Assembly: GCA_049664225.1 (NCBI GenBank)
Contig: JBATEX010000212.1
Coordinates: forward strand, 19,662-83,661
Source: JAUVRX01 sp049664225
GTDB lineage: Bacteria > Acidobacteriota > Thermoanaerobaculia > Multivoradales > JAHEKO01
Reading direction: 5' to 3'
DNA length: 64,000 nt
Shown: positions 25,851 to 35,344 of the stretch, one piece after another
Layout of the letters: the number at the start of each line of letters is the position of its first letter
Position numbering within the stretch: position 1 is the first letter of the stretch
Made by a program: the position numbers and the translations under genes
Notes under the pieces: model-generated
Database searches by the model: none
What the model saw: only the letters and a program-made list of their open reading frames with translations
What the model was told of the DNA's origin: nothing

Positions 25851-27383
25851 ATGGGGATCTTCGCACCCGGACGCCTGGATCTTCCGACGGGGAGCCTGCT
25901 ATCGCTTGGAACGCTTCTGGTCGTCCTCTCCTGCGGTGGCCATGAGCAGGCCTCGATCCGCGAGGCTGAAGTTCCCGAGGGCGAGTACTTCGTCGGGGAC
26001 GTCGAGGAGTACCCACGTCCGAGCCCCGTGATGGTGGTACCGCTGGCCGATGAGCTGCCGGTCGTCAGTGACGATCGAGACCAGGTCAGCGAGACTGAAG
26101 GTTCCGGTAGGGAGGCCGCAGCGAGCAACTCAGCTGTCGAGCTGCAGGTCGTCTCAAGCGAGATGCGCCTGGAGATCGAGGGCCAGGCTCTTGCCGATGA
26201 CAAGGCTCTGCTGGTGATCGAAGCGAAGGCCGTCAACGTTCACCCGAAACAGGAGGTGGAGCGCTCACGACTCGAAGGCAAGCAGGATCGCACGCTGGGC
26301 TCGGGTGGTCTCCTGCGGGGAGGTGGTGGTGGGAAAGAGGAGATGGTCGAGGTCGATGTCGCCTACAAGGTCCCCCGCTTGGCGGACCACTTCTTCATCC
26401 TCGCGGACGGCATTGCCTATCCGCTCTTCGAACCCGGGTCCGGCGTTGACAACCTGGCCGATTCCCACTCCGGGCTGTTGATCGAGAAACAGGGTGTGGT
26501 CGAGGAGTTTCGGCTTGCAGCGGTCGTACCGCGCCAGTCCACAAATCTGGCCCTGCAGCTTCTCGACTTTGCCAACGGCCACGTGACGGCGCCGATCCGC
26601 GGCGAGGTGAAGCGAGCGATCGGCGCCGGCCAGCTACCGAAGGATTCCCTGGGCAAAGTCGTCACCTCGCAACTGGAGGTCGCGGCGCTCGCGGTCGATC
26701 TGCAGGACAAGAACGGGGAGCGACTCGCTCCATCGGGCCGGCAGTTTGCTGTGGTCGAGCTGGTGGGCAGGAGCCGTTCCGCAACTGGCGGCATGGGAAA
26801 CATCGTGGAGGTGGATCCGACGCGTTATCTGTGGGTCACCTTCGATGGCGGGTATTTCGCTTACGGCGAGCCGCTCGCCGGTCCTTCCGGCAGGTTGATC
26901 CGCTTTCCACCACAGCTCCTCCTTTTGCAGGAGGTGGCCTTTCTGGTCGACGAGAGAGCTGAGAATCTGGCTCTGGGAATTCGCATTCAGAACGAGGTAG
27001 TGAACCTGCAGCTCGCCGGCCGTCCGCCGCACCTGCCCTCTCGAAAGGATCGGCATGTCGATGGCGAGGTCATGGAAGTCCTGCTCTTCGGTAGTCGGGT
27101 CAGCGGGGATCGGGTGATCGTGGACCTAGGCCTCCAGTCATTGCTCGAAAATCAGGGCGTCGAGGTACAAACTTCGGCCCAGTTCCTACTCCGTGCTGGT
27201 GAGCTCGACGTGAAACCCGATAGCTCGGCCACGGCTGCGCTGCCCCACCCACCTCCCGAACCGTTTATCCTGCCGCCCGGTGTTTCGGTTCGCTTCGAGC
27301 TGGCCTTTACTACGGCAGACGTTCCCTCGGCACTTCGCGTGCGGGGCTTTCGCAGCGACGGAACGATCGCGCTGAGGCCGTAG
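25851..27383 (+). CDS. Lipoprotein of unknown function in the envelope module
   Basis: A 510-residue lipoprotein: signal sequence with lipobox VVLSC (Cys28). The mature part begins with an acidic stretch, then a glycine-rich run (GSGGLLRGGGGGKEE), then two or more beta-sandwich-like segments (FFILADGIAYPLFEPGSGVD, and further LWVTFDGGYFAYGEPLAG). The end is proline-rich (ALPHPPPEPFILPPGVSVRF), giving a final beta segment FELAFTTADVPSALRVRGF. I do not recognise the family. Its ATG is 3 bases after the stop of the preceding membrane gene and has GGAGGATTGAG nearby, so it is co-translated. It is likely a partner of the flanking membrane protein and the giant lipoprotein. Confidence 0.65.
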   Translation: MGIFAPGRLDLPTGSLLSLGTLLVVLSCGGHEQASIREAEVPEGEYFVGDVEEYPRPSPVMVVPLADELPVVSDDRDQVSETEGSGREAAASNSAVELQVVSSEMRLEIEGQALADDKALLVIEAKAVNVHPKQEVERSRLEGKQDRTLGSGGLLRGGGGGKEEMVEVDVAYKVPRLADHFFILADGIAYPLFEPGSGVDNLADSHSGLLIEKQGVVEEFRLAAVVPRQSTNLALQLLDFANGHVTAPIRGEVKRAIGAGQLPKDSLGKVVTSQLEVAALAVDLQDKNGERLAPSGRQFAVVELVGRSRSATGGMGNIVEVDPTRYLWVTFDGGYFAYGEPLAGPSGRLIRFPPQLLLLQEVAFLVDERAENLALGIRIQNEVVNLQLAGRPPHLPSRKDRHVDGEVMEVLLFGSRVSGDRVIVDLGLQSLLENQGVEVQTSAQFLLRAGELDVKPDSSATAALPHPPPEPFILPPGVSVRFELAFTTADVPSALRVRGFRSDGTIALRP

Positions 27384-27423
27384 TCGACGCCTGTCATTGC
27401 GGCACGGCCGCAAGGAGGAGAGC

Positions 27424-30400
27424 ATGCATTCCAGGGTAGCGGTGATTCCCGTCGTGGTCGGCCTGCTGCTGACACTGGGCTCGTGTCAGGGATGTAAGGA
27501 CGAGAAGGCTCGCGAACCAGCAGTGCCCGGCGAACGGGCTGTCTCGAGTGAACGTGTTGTCACCGTCGAAGCGGAGAATCTGACGTTCGACCGAGCCGCA
27601 CCCGAGGAGCAGATTGCGCCTCCCGAAGAGCTCGAGCCGGTGGCTGTTCCGCCGTCCGACTTCTCCGATGCACCTGCCGAGAGCGAGCCCAACAATGAGC
27701 TGAAAGAGGCGAAGCCTCTGGGCCGAAGCGGGGCCCATTTCGTGGCGCGAGGGCGACTCGACGGAAGGGATTTCGATTGGTACAGCTTCACTATCGAAGG
27801 CGAGCCGCAGCTCTGGTGGATCGAAGCGACAGGAGACACTGTTTACCGCCTCGCCTACTCCTCCGCTGTCGAGAGACTCAAATATGGCAACCGGCAAGGC
27901 GACTCCGGGCCCTTTCTCATCAGCAATCTCTTTCTTCTCCCCGGACAGCACTGGTTGATGGTAGAGAGCTATGAGGGAGTCGGCGACTACACCCTACGCG
28001 CGGTGCCCATGGGTCCGCCAGATCCCTATGGCGAGCGGGAGCCGAATGACGACGCCAGCCGCGCACACCTGCTCCGATTCGGGGTGCCGCGTACCGGACT
28101 GATCCTCGAGGCCGACGACCGCGACTACTACCACTTCTCCCTCAGCGCTCCGGATCACATCGAGCTGGCCCTGTCACCCCATGGCGAGCTCACCCCTCGA
28201 CTCACCCTGTCCGAGCTGAGCCGCAATCGGCCAGGGCAGCAGATCTTCCGCCACTCGGCGACGGAGCCAGGTGCCGAGTTCGTCTATGAAGGCCTTCTTC
28301 CGCCGGGTGATTACCTGGTCGAGGTCAAGGCCGAGAAGGGTAGCAGCGACACACCCTACGGGATTCGTCTGGCGCGATTGGACCCCTTCGATCTGCCCAC
28401 GGACCTCGAGCCCAACGATCAGGCGGCGCAGGCCCGGCCGCTGCCGTCCGACCTTACGATCGAGGGGACCGTCGGGCAGCTCTATGGCGACGACGATTGG
28501 TACCGTCTGCCACCCCTGGAGCGAGACACCGACCTGACAATTGACATTCTGGAGTCGCCCGATGAACGCTACCCGGCCTCGACCCTCTCGATCTACCGAG
28601 AAGGAGAGAACTCGCGTGCCGGCATCGTGGAATGGAGCAGAGAAGACAACACCGGCCATGCCAGGCTTACAGCCGACACACAATGGCTCGTCCGGATCGA
28701 TAACGTGGGTCGGTACCGTGTGCGGTTCGAATTCTCCGACGGTCCGACACCCCAGCCGAGACCGGATCCGCTCGCCGTCGATCTGTCTCTGCCTCCCGGA
28801 CCGCATCTCGCCGCTGCCTACTGGCATATGGGTCAGACACTGGAGTTGCTGCTCAGCGTGACGAGCCTGGCCAGCGAACCGTTGGAAGTGGATCTACAGG
28901 TCGCCTCGAGCCATCACTTCTGGGAGCCGCGCTTGAAGGAGACTGCGTTGACCCTTCAACCGGGCGAACGGCGCACCGTAGCGCTCGATGTGATGGTGGC
29001 GCCCGATGCCTGGGCCGATCGACCGGTACAGATCACTGCCAAGGCATTGACTGGCAACGGTTCACAGAAGACAGCAACCACACGACTGATCGCGCGATGC
29101 GGTGCTGCTCCAGTCAATGAGCAGACGAGTTGGCCTCTTCCCGAGTCGATGCTCGGCGGGCTAAATCTGGCATGGACCGGACTCGGAGCTCGGCCGCTGG
29201 CTAAAGACGAGATTTCGCCCACTCGACAGGTACTCCTGCATGATGGGTTTACTCCCAACGACACAAGCTGGTACGCGCGGGGCCTGCCGTTGACCCAGAC
29301 CGTAGGGCTTGCCGGCGACACCTCAGTTCCGATTGCCGGCGTGCTGCTGAATACCCGCAACGAATACGGCACGGCCGACCAAGCGCGGCATTTTTCGATC
29401 CTTGTGTCCGAAGATGGTCGCGAATTCGAGGAAGTTCTGGCCGACGAGCTCAGCCCGCTGGGGATCGAACAGGCATTCGCTTTCGAGCGGCCGTTCGAAG
29501 CGCGCTTCGCTCGATTGGAGATTCGCTCGCGCCAGAGCGGCAGCGAGGACTGGGCCTCCCTCGGAGAGTGGAAGGTGGTGGCGAGTCCAGGAGCTCACCC
29601 GTTCGGTGAGGAGAGATTCAACCTTGCCGATCCCGCCACCGGTGGGCACATCATCTGGTCCGATCCACTGCTCATGAAGTCCATGACTCGAGAGATCCTG
29701 AGCACAGAGATCGAACATCCTCGGCAGCGTCTCGACGCTCTCAATCCGAATCGCTGGGTTGTGGGATTCCACCATGATAGGAGTGCCCGACTCGTGTCGC
29801 TGGAGTGGGTGCAGTCGCCGACGCGTTACAAGGACCCCTATTTCAGCCAGGTCCAGGTGGCGGTGAGCAATGACAGCCCGGCGGGACCGTGGAGCCCATT
29901 GGGTACTTGGAATTTGGACTCGACCCCGGGCAGCACCTCTGTCTGGGAGCTTCCCGATCCGGTCTGGGCCCGCTTCGTGCGCTTCTCAACCAGTGAGCCG
30001 ACGGAAGCGAGCTACTGGCATCTGGCGGAGACCCTGCGCATTCTCGAGAAGCGGGGCGATGATCGATATCGTTCAATCCTCGGAGAGTGGGGGCAATACG
30101 GCAAGGCAGCGATTTTCGAGTCGCTAGGTCGAGGTGAGGCTAAGAGCTCGGCGAAGTTCGAAGCCGACGACAACGGTACTCCGGTCACCGCCCAACGGCT
30201 CGAGCCCGGTGATCGATATCAAGGCCGCGTCATGGTGGGCGAGGACCTGGATTGGTACCGGCTCGAGGTGCCTGCGGGCCACAATCGTGTCCGACTCGAA
30301 GTCGATGGCGATCCGACATTGCGGGTGGCTGTTCACGTACAGGACGAGACCGGCCGGACGCTGCCGCTCGACGAAGCGGTGACAACGACGCCGAACTCCT

Positions 30401-31836
30401 TGATATACGACTCTCCGGCCGAGCCAGGGAGCAGCTACTACGTTCGCATCGAGGAGCCGCCGCGCTCGATCGTGTTGTCGTGGGACAACAGCGGCAGCAC
30501 GACACCGTTCAAGCCAACCTTGTACCAAGCGTTACCACAGTTCGTTGCCGACGTGCAGCCGGGAAGAGAGTACGTCAATCTCCTACCGTTCCGCGATCGG
30601 GGCGGAAGATTCCTGCTCGAGGAGTGGAGTGACCAACCCTACCGTTTGCAGACGGCCTTGCAGGACTACGATCGCATGGATGGTTCGAGCAAGGCCGAGG
30701 CCGCTTTGCTGACGGCAACGGAGGAGCTCGCGCAGCGGCAGGGCACGCGCGCCGTGGTATTCCTCACCGATGCCGATACGCACAGTTACGACGAGACTTC
30801 CAAGCTCTGGAAACTACTCTCCGATGTGCGACCCCGGGTCTCTGCCCTCGAGCTTCACCGCGGTGACGTCGGTCCTCAACAGGATCTGATGCAAGCCTGG
30901 GCCAGCGTCAACGAGGGCCACTACGATTTCTTCCGCACCAACGCCGACCTCGAGGTCGCCTTCGACCGAGCCTCGTGTCACCTGCGTCGGCCAGCCGGCT
31001 ATTTCATCAGCGCCTCCACTCGCTTCGAGGAGCCGCCGGGGCCAGGCTCTATTGTCGTGGTGGCGCCGCCGGAAGAGATGCCGCTCAACGCGGTAGAGCT
31101 CATCCTCGATGCTTCGGGCAGTATGTTGCAGAAACTCGAAGGCCGCAGGCGAATCGATATCGCGCGTGAGGTACTCGTGGACCTGGTGGAGAGCACCATA
31201 CCCGCCGGTACCCCCCTGGCACTGCGCGTCTTCGGGCATCGCACCGCAGGCGCCTGTCAGACCGATCTCGAAGTTCCCCTCCAACCGCTGGAGCCGTCGG
31301 TGGTCACACCGGTACTGCGCAAAACGGAAGCGAAGAACCTGGCCAAGACACCCATTGCCCAATCCCTGGCGCTGGTGGCAGAAGACCTGAAAGGCGCGAC
31401 AGGACAAAAGATCATCATCCTGGTGACCGATGGCGAGGAAACCTGCGAGGGTGATCCTCAGGCCGCGATCGAGAAGCTCAAACAAGAGGGCTTCGACGTG
31501 CGGGTGAACATCGTCGGCTTCGCCATCGAAGACGAGGCTCTCAAGGCGACCTTCAGTCGTTGGGCCGAGCTGGGTGGAGGGCTTTACTTCAATGCCACCA
31601 GCGGTGAGGAACTGGGTCTTGCCATGCGTCGAGCCCTGGAGACCAAGTTCAACGTGATAGACGCCGCCGGCGAGGTCGTGGCCGCGGGAATGACCAACGG
31701 AGATCCGGTCGCGGTTCCTGCAGGCAGCTATACCGTGCGCGTCCTGACCACTCCGCCTCTGGTCTTCGAGGACGTCCGATTGAGAGGCGACGATAGCGTC
31801 GAGCTGAGAGCTTCGGTGGACAAGGACAGCGACTGA
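27424..31836 (+). CDS. Large PPC-repeat / VWA lipoprotein
   Basis: A 1470-residue lipoprotein (lipobox TLGSC, Cys21; ATG 27424 has AAGGAGG 6-7 bases before it). At least three and probably four PPC-like beta domains start with an EPN motif: SEPNNELKEAKPLGRSG, REPNDDASRAHLLRFG, LEPNDQAAQARPLPSD and the weaker FEADDNGTPVTAQRLEPGD. They surround discoidin-like beta regions (VTSLASEPLEVDLQVASSHH and onward). A first VWA-like region around 1080-1150 has VVFLTDADTHSY. The C-terminal VWA domain has the MIDAS DxSxS in ELILDASGSM, plus Thr in AKTPIAQSLALVAEDL and Asp in ILVTDGEETCEGD. It is probably a surface or periplasmic binding scaffold. Last gene of the module. Confidence 0.8.
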   Translation: MHSRVAVIPVVVGLLLTLGSCQGCKDEKAREPAVPGERAVSSERVVTVEAENLTFDRAAPEEQIAPPEELEPVAVPPSDFSDAPAESEPNNELKEAKPLGRSGAHFVARGRLDGRDFDWYSFTIEGEPQLWWIEATGDTVYRLAYSSAVERLKYGNRQGDSGPFLISNLFLLPGQHWLMVESYEGVGDYTLRAVPMGPPDPYGEREPNDDASRAHLLRFGVPRTGLILEADDRDYYHFSLSAPDHIELALSPHGELTPRLTLSELSRNRPGQQIFRHSATEPGAEFVYEGLLPPGDYLVEVKAEKGSSDTPYGIRLARLDPFDLPTDLEPNDQAAQARPLPSDLTIEGTVGQLYGDDDWYRLPPLERDTDLTIDILESPDERYPASTLSIYREGENSRAGIVEWSREDNTGHARLTADTQWLVRIDNVGRYRVRFEFSDGPTPQPRPDPLAVDLSLPPGPHLAAAYWHMGQTLELLLSVTSLASEPLEVDLQVASSHHFWEPRLKETALTLQPGERRTVALDVMVAPDAWADRPVQITAKALTGNGSQKTATTRLIARCGAAPVNEQTSWPLPESMLGGLNLAWTGLGARPLAKDEISPTRQVLLHDGFTPNDTSWYARGLPLTQTVGLAGDTSVPIAGVLLNTRNEYGTADQARHFSILVSEDGREFEEVLADELSPLGIEQAFAFERPFEARFARLEIRSRQSGSEDWASLGEWKVVASPGAHPFGEERFNLADPATGGHIIWSDPLLMKSMTREILSTEIEHPRQRLDALNPNRWVVGFHHDRSARLVSLEWVQSPTRYKDPYFSQVQVAVSNDSPAGPWSPLGTWNLDSTPGSTSVWELPDPVWARFVRFSTSEPTEASYWHLAETLRILEKRGDDRYRSILGEWGQYGKAAIFESLGRGEAKSSAKFEADDNGTPVTAQRLEPGDRYQGRVMVGEDLDWYRLEVPAGHNRVRLEVDGDPTLRVAVHVQDETGRTLPLDEAVTTTPNSLIYDSPAEPGSSYYVRIEEPPRSIVLSWDNSGSTTPFKPTLYQALPQFVADVQPGREYVNLLPFRDRGGRFLLEEWSDQPYRLQTALQDYDRMDGSSKAEAALLTATEELAQRQGTRAVVFLTDADTHSYDETSKLWKLLSDVRPRVSALELHRGDVGPQQDLMQAWASVNEGHYDFFRTNADLEVAFDRASCHLRRPAGYFISASTRFEEPPGPGSIVVVAPPEEMPLNAVELILDASGSMLQKLEGRRRIDIAREVLVDLVESTIPAGTPLALRVFGHRTAGACQTDLEVPLQPLEPSVVTPVLRKTEAKNLAKTPIAQSLALVAEDLKGATGQKIIILVTDGEETCEGDPQAAIEKLKQEGFDVRVNIVGFAIEDEALKATFSRWAELGGGLYFNATSGEELGLAMRRALETKFNVIDAAGEVVAAGMTNGDPVAVPAGSYTVRVLTTPPLVFEDVRLRGDDSVELRASVDKDSD

Positions 31837-31952
31837 GACTCGCCAGGTCGTTACCTGCGGCTTTGCCGCCCAGAGCCTTGGATCTGCCGAGCGCCGCATT
31901 AGTTGAGGCTGCACTGACACAGCTCCCAGCTACCCGTAAGCTCGGTTGCAGG

Positions 31953-32411
31953 ATGACTTATGCGATCGACGTTGCGCGCATTCCGATCCAACTGAGAACC
32001 CTGCTCGGAGAGGACATCGACGCCACGGTCTTTGTCCATCCGGTCGGCCATGCCGACTATCGGTCCGAATCCGTGGGGGATCGTCTCAACGATCCCGGCA
32101 CCCGCTTTCTACCCTGTGAGATCGACGGCGAGAGCCAGCTTGTGCGCCTGTCGTCGATCTCGTTCGTCGTCATGGCAGAGCCACCACCCGAGCTCGTGTC
32201 ACTCGAAACCGTCGGGGCGACGCGTTCGCCGGCAGAGCTATGGCTGAAGTCGAATGATCAGTTGAAGGGCGATCTGCTCTACGAAGCCGAGCGTGGTGAG
32301 GAGCGGGTATCGGACATGCTCAATAGGACTCCCAGTCGGTTCCTCGTTCTTGTCAATGGGGAGACGACCTACTTCGTGCAGTGTGATGCGATTGACCGCG
32401 TGAAGCTTTAG
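31953..32411 (+). CDS. Small DUF6812-like protein upstream of pilT
   Basis: About 152 residues from ATG 31953; a TTG at 31863 would add 30 residues that look non-coding. Two similar halves are visible. The first reads LLGEDIDATVFVHPVG then SVGDRLNDPGTRFLPCEIDG. The second reads ELWLKSNDQLKGDLLYEAE then ERVSDMLNRTPSRFLVLVNG and ends AIDRVKL. Each half ends in a (V/R)xDxLN..FL pattern like the DUF6812 domain, a small beta-barrel also compared with PilZ-like folds. Function unknown. It lies 7 bases before the PilT gene, so it may tune pilus retraction. Confidence 0.6.
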   Translation: MTYAIDVARIPIQLRTLLGEDIDATVFVHPVGHADYRSESVGDRLNDPGTRFLPCEIDGESQLVRLSSISFVVMAEPPPELVSLETVGATRSPAELWLKSNDQLKGDLLYEAERGEERVSDMLNRTPSRFLVLVNGETTYFVQCDAIDRVKL

Positions 32412-32418
32412 GAGCGTC

Positions 32419-33825
32419 ATGGCCAGACTGGATCCATTGCTGCGACAACTGGCGAAGCGCCCATCGGCAACCCTGCTTCTCGAGCCTGGTCGCCGGCCCC
32501 GCCTGGCCGACGGGGATAGCGAGCAAGATGCCTCCCGGACCGTACTGCAATCGGAGCAGATCATGGCCCTGGTCAAAGAGACGTCACCCGATCCATCGGC
32601 GGGTCGATTTCGCTATTCTGTCGATGGGCAGGACTTCGATTTCAGCATCGTGCAGGACAACGGGGACTGCCGGGCGACGATCTCCCAGCCTCGCGCCGAC
32701 CCGGTCGTCGAGTGGGCGACCCCGGCGGGACCCGAGCGTCTGCCGGAGATCTCAGAGCTCTTGGACACCGTGATCACGCGAAATGGGTCGGATCTGCACC
32801 TGAGCTCCAGACAAAAACCGCGGATTAGGGTTCATGGCGAGTTACTCGAGCTCGAGCAGTACCTTCCGCCGAAGCATAGAGAGCTGCGGGAGCGACTCTG
32901 GCAGGTGACGCCTGAGCGCAACCGCAAGGAGTTCGAAGAGGATCACGATACAGATTTCGCTTTGGAGCTCCCTGGACAAGCAAGATTCCGGGTCAACCTG
33001 TTCAGGGACCGGGCCGGGATCGCGGCGGTCTTTCGACAGATCCCGTATGCGATTCCGACCTTCGAGGAGCTCGGCCTGCCTGAGGTCGTGCGTTCCCTGG
33101 CTCATCTGTCCAAGGGACTGGTACTGGTCACGGGCCCGACCGGTTCGGGCAAGAGCACAACGCTCGCGGCGATTCTCGATCTGATCAACGCGAGCCGACC
33201 CGATCACATCATCACCATCGAAGATCCCATCGAGTTCGTCCATGGCTCCAAGCGCAGCTTGATCCACCAGCGTGAACCTGGCGTCCACACGCGCTCGTTT
33301 GGCAAGGCCTTGCGCGCGGCTCTGCGCGAGGATCCCGACGTCATCCTGGTCGGAGAGATGCGGGATCTGGAGACGATCTCAATCGCCATCGAGACGGCAG
33401 AGACGGGTCATCTGGTGTTGGGGACCCTCCACACCACAACTGCTCCTTCGACGGTCGAGCGCATAGTCGACCAGTTTCCCGGCGATCGTCAGCAGCAGGT
33501 CCGCATGATGCTGGCCGACGGCCTGCGCGCGGTGGTCGCCCAGACACTGCTGAAGAAGATCGACGGTGGCCGCGTAGCTGCTTTCGAGATTCTGATCTGC
33601 ACCCCGGCGGTCTCCAACCTGATTCGTGAAGGCAAGACGTTCCAGATTGCCTCGGCCATGCAGACCGGGCGTCAGCTCGGGATGATGACGCAGACCGATT
33701 CTCTGTATCAGTTGGTGAGCAAGAAGATCGTTACCGCCGAGGAGGCCTACCTCAAGGCCGCAGACAAAGAGGCCCTGGTCAAGAAGCTCGAGGCCGACGG
33801 TATCGCCATCCAGATGGCCACCTAG
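32419..33825 (+). CDS. pilT: Type IV pilus retraction ATPase PilT with extra N-terminal domain
   Basis: 468 residues against about 345-370 for ordinary PilT. Residues about 115-468 are a full PilT: DTVITRNGSDLHLSSRQKPR (PAS-like start), Walker A VTGPTGSGKSTTLAAILDL, the Asp box IITIEDPIEFVHGSKRSLIH, LREDPDVILVGEMRDLETIS (Walker B), and the His box TGHLVLGTLHTTTAPSTVER. The AIRNLIRE motif corresponds to AVSNLIREGKTFQIASAMQT here. The first 110 residues (LLRQLAKRPSATLLLEPGRR, then FRYSVDGQDFDFSIV) look like a second, truncated copy of the PilT N-terminal domain. PilT drives pilus retraction. GGAGCGTC precedes the ATG. Confidence 0.95.
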   Translation: MARLDPLLRQLAKRPSATLLLEPGRRPRLADGDSEQDASRTVLQSEQIMALVKETSPDPSAGRFRYSVDGQDFDFSIVQDNGDCRATISQPRADPVVEWATPAGPERLPEISELLDTVITRNGSDLHLSSRQKPRIRVHGELLELEQYLPPKHRELRERLWQVTPERNRKEFEEDHDTDFALELPGQARFRVNLFRDRAGIAAVFRQIPYAIPTFEELGLPEVVRSLAHLSKGLVLVTGPTGSGKSTTLAAILDLINASRPDHIITIEDPIEFVHGSKRSLIHQREPGVHTRSFGKALRAALREDPDVILVGEMRDLETISIAIETAETGHLVLGTLHTTTAPSTVERIVDQFPGDRQQQVRMMLADGLRAVVAQTLLKKIDGGRVAAFEILICTPAVSNLIREGKTFQIASAMQTGRQLGMMTQTDSLYQLVSKKIVTAEEAYLKAADKEALVKKLEADGIAIQMAT

Positions 33826-33856
33826 CTATTCTGCAGGTCGGGATGTTGACCGTTCG

Positions 33857-34035
33857 TCATGGAATCTCCTTGTAGGAGTGGCCGACTCGATAGAAGAGGC
33901 TGATCTCTCCTCCGGGAGCGGCGAGAAGGCCCAGTTCCTCGAGCGGATCCAATTCCTCGAAGAAGCCAGCCAGTGTCTCTCCCCAGAGCTCTTCCTGGTC
34001 GAGTCCAGTGTTGTGAAGACGCCATCCTACTGATC
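33857..34035 (-). pseudogene. Orphan C-terminal coding fragment
   Basis: The reverse strand, between a TAA (about 34033-34035) and a TGA (33857-33859), gives a coherent acidic protein end: WRLHNTGLDQEELWGETLAG, FFEELDPLEELGLLAAPGG, EISLFYRVGHSYKEIP. It has no start codon. Composition and ordering look like a real protein C-terminus, and the upstream part is missing. I do not recognise the family. It fills most of the 220-base gap between pilT and the adenylating enzyme gene. Confidence 0.45.
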
Positions 34036-34048
34036 GGCTTGTCGGTTA

Positions 34049-35344
34049 GTGACATTCTGGCCCGAGATCGTGACTGGTACACTCGGGCTGAAATTGAATC
34101 CGCAATCCGTCATTGCTCGGCCCCATTCCGACCGCTTACGCCGAGAGCAGGACCGCCGACTCCGGACGCTTGTTGTCCATGCATTCGAGCGGGTGCCGAT
34201 GTACCATCGCCGATTCGAAGAGGCCGGAGTAACTCCCAGCCAGATCCGGAGCGTCGAGGATTTGCCCCTGTTGCCGATCCTCGGTCGTTCAGAGGTCCAG
34301 ACGACCCCGATCGAGAAGGTGTTGACGCGTGGGCTCGATCCACGAGGACTCGTCAGAGTCCGCACTGGTGGATCCACCGGGCTTCCGGTAACGGTGTACA
34401 TAGGCCGTCGTGAGCTCGACAGGCGCACCTGGATGAGTCGCTACCGCAGTCGCGTCGTATCGGGTTGCAGGCCCTGGGCCAAGCGCGTGGATGTTCAGAT
34501 GCCGAGGCCGGTTCTTTGGTGGCAGCGGCCAGCTCGCCGCTTCTCGGATATCCGGGTGGACAAGAGGCTACCCGCCGCCGAGATCGTGAGCCGGATCCGC
34601 CAGTACAAACCACAGCTTGTGAGCGCCTGGCCGTCGACCTGGCTACAGATCTGCGAGGAGGTCGAAAAGACAACGGGGCGAGAGTGGTTGGCCGGCGTCT
34701 ACCGCAGTGGCGGTGAGGATCTCCAGTCATATGTCGAGAAGAGGGTCGAACGTGTGTTGCTACAGGGTCTGACCCGATACTACGGCTCATGGGAGTTCGG
34801 CTCCATCGGCCTCGAGTGCGCTCCGAGGTCGGGTTTTCACATCTACTCGGACAACGTCGTGGTCGAGACGGTGCCAATCGAGAACTCCGAATGTTCGGTG
34901 TCGGGCGGGGGCGAGATTCTCATCACGGCGTTGCGGCAGAAGGCCATGCCGCTGATCCGGTACCGCATCGGTGACTTCGGGGTACTGTCGGAGAGACGGT
35001 GCCGATGTGGCTCGCCGTTTCCGATTCTGGAGGAACTTCTGGGGCGCACCAACGACGCTGTCGAAACCCGCAGTGGGCTGACCGTTACGGGGCATGAGTT
35101 CTACAACCTTTTCCGTCCCTTGGAATATCTCGACCGATTTCAATTTGTTCAGCGGACGCCCGGCGCCATCGAGGCGCGAATTCAACCCAACGACCGCTTC
35201 GATGCGGCAGCCGAGGAGGAGGTGCTCCAGATCTTGCGTCGCCTCACGCACGATGACATGGACATTTCGCTGGTCCAGACCGACTCCTTCCCGCTTCCCA
35301 GATCAGGGAAGTTCAAGCTTCTGGTGCGACAGGTGCCGTCGTGA
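34049..35344 (+). CDS. PaaK/CapK-like adenylate-forming ligase
   Basis: A 431-residue ANL-superfamily enzyme of the phenylacetate-CoA ligase / coenzyme F390 synthetase branch. The phosphate loop reads VRVRTGGSTGLPVTVY. The mid-protein core contains QGLTRYYGSWEFGSIGLECA (the acidic YGSxE adenine motif), then ALRQKAMPLIRYRIGDFGVL with its RYRxGD motif. CRCGSPFPILEELLGRTND and a C-terminal Lys in RSGKFKLLV complete the domain. It should activate a carboxylate as an acyl adenylate, then transfer it to CoA or an amine. Start ATG 34049 has no clear ribosome site. First gene of the six-gene 34-41 kb cluster; its stop overlaps the next start (GTGA). Confidence 0.8.
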   Translation: MTFWPEIVTGTLGLKLNPQSVIARPHSDRLRREQDRRLRTLVVHAFERVPMYHRRFEEAGVTPSQIRSVEDLPLLPILGRSEVQTTPIEKVLTRGLDPRGLVRVRTGGSTGLPVTVYIGRRELDRRTWMSRYRSRVVSGCRPWAKRVDVQMPRPVLWWQRPARRFSDIRVDKRLPAAEIVSRIRQYKPQLVSAWPSTWLQICEEVEKTTGREWLAGVYRSGGEDLQSYVEKRVERVLLQGLTRYYGSWEFGSIGLECAPRSGFHIYSDNVVVETVPIENSECSVSGGGEILITALRQKAMPLIRYRIGDFGVLSERRCRCGSPFPILEELLGRTNDAVETRSGLTVTGHEFYNLFRPLEYLDRFQFVQRTPGAIEARIQPNDRFDAAAEEEVLQILRRLTHDDMDISLVQTDSFPLPRSGKFKLLVRQVPS

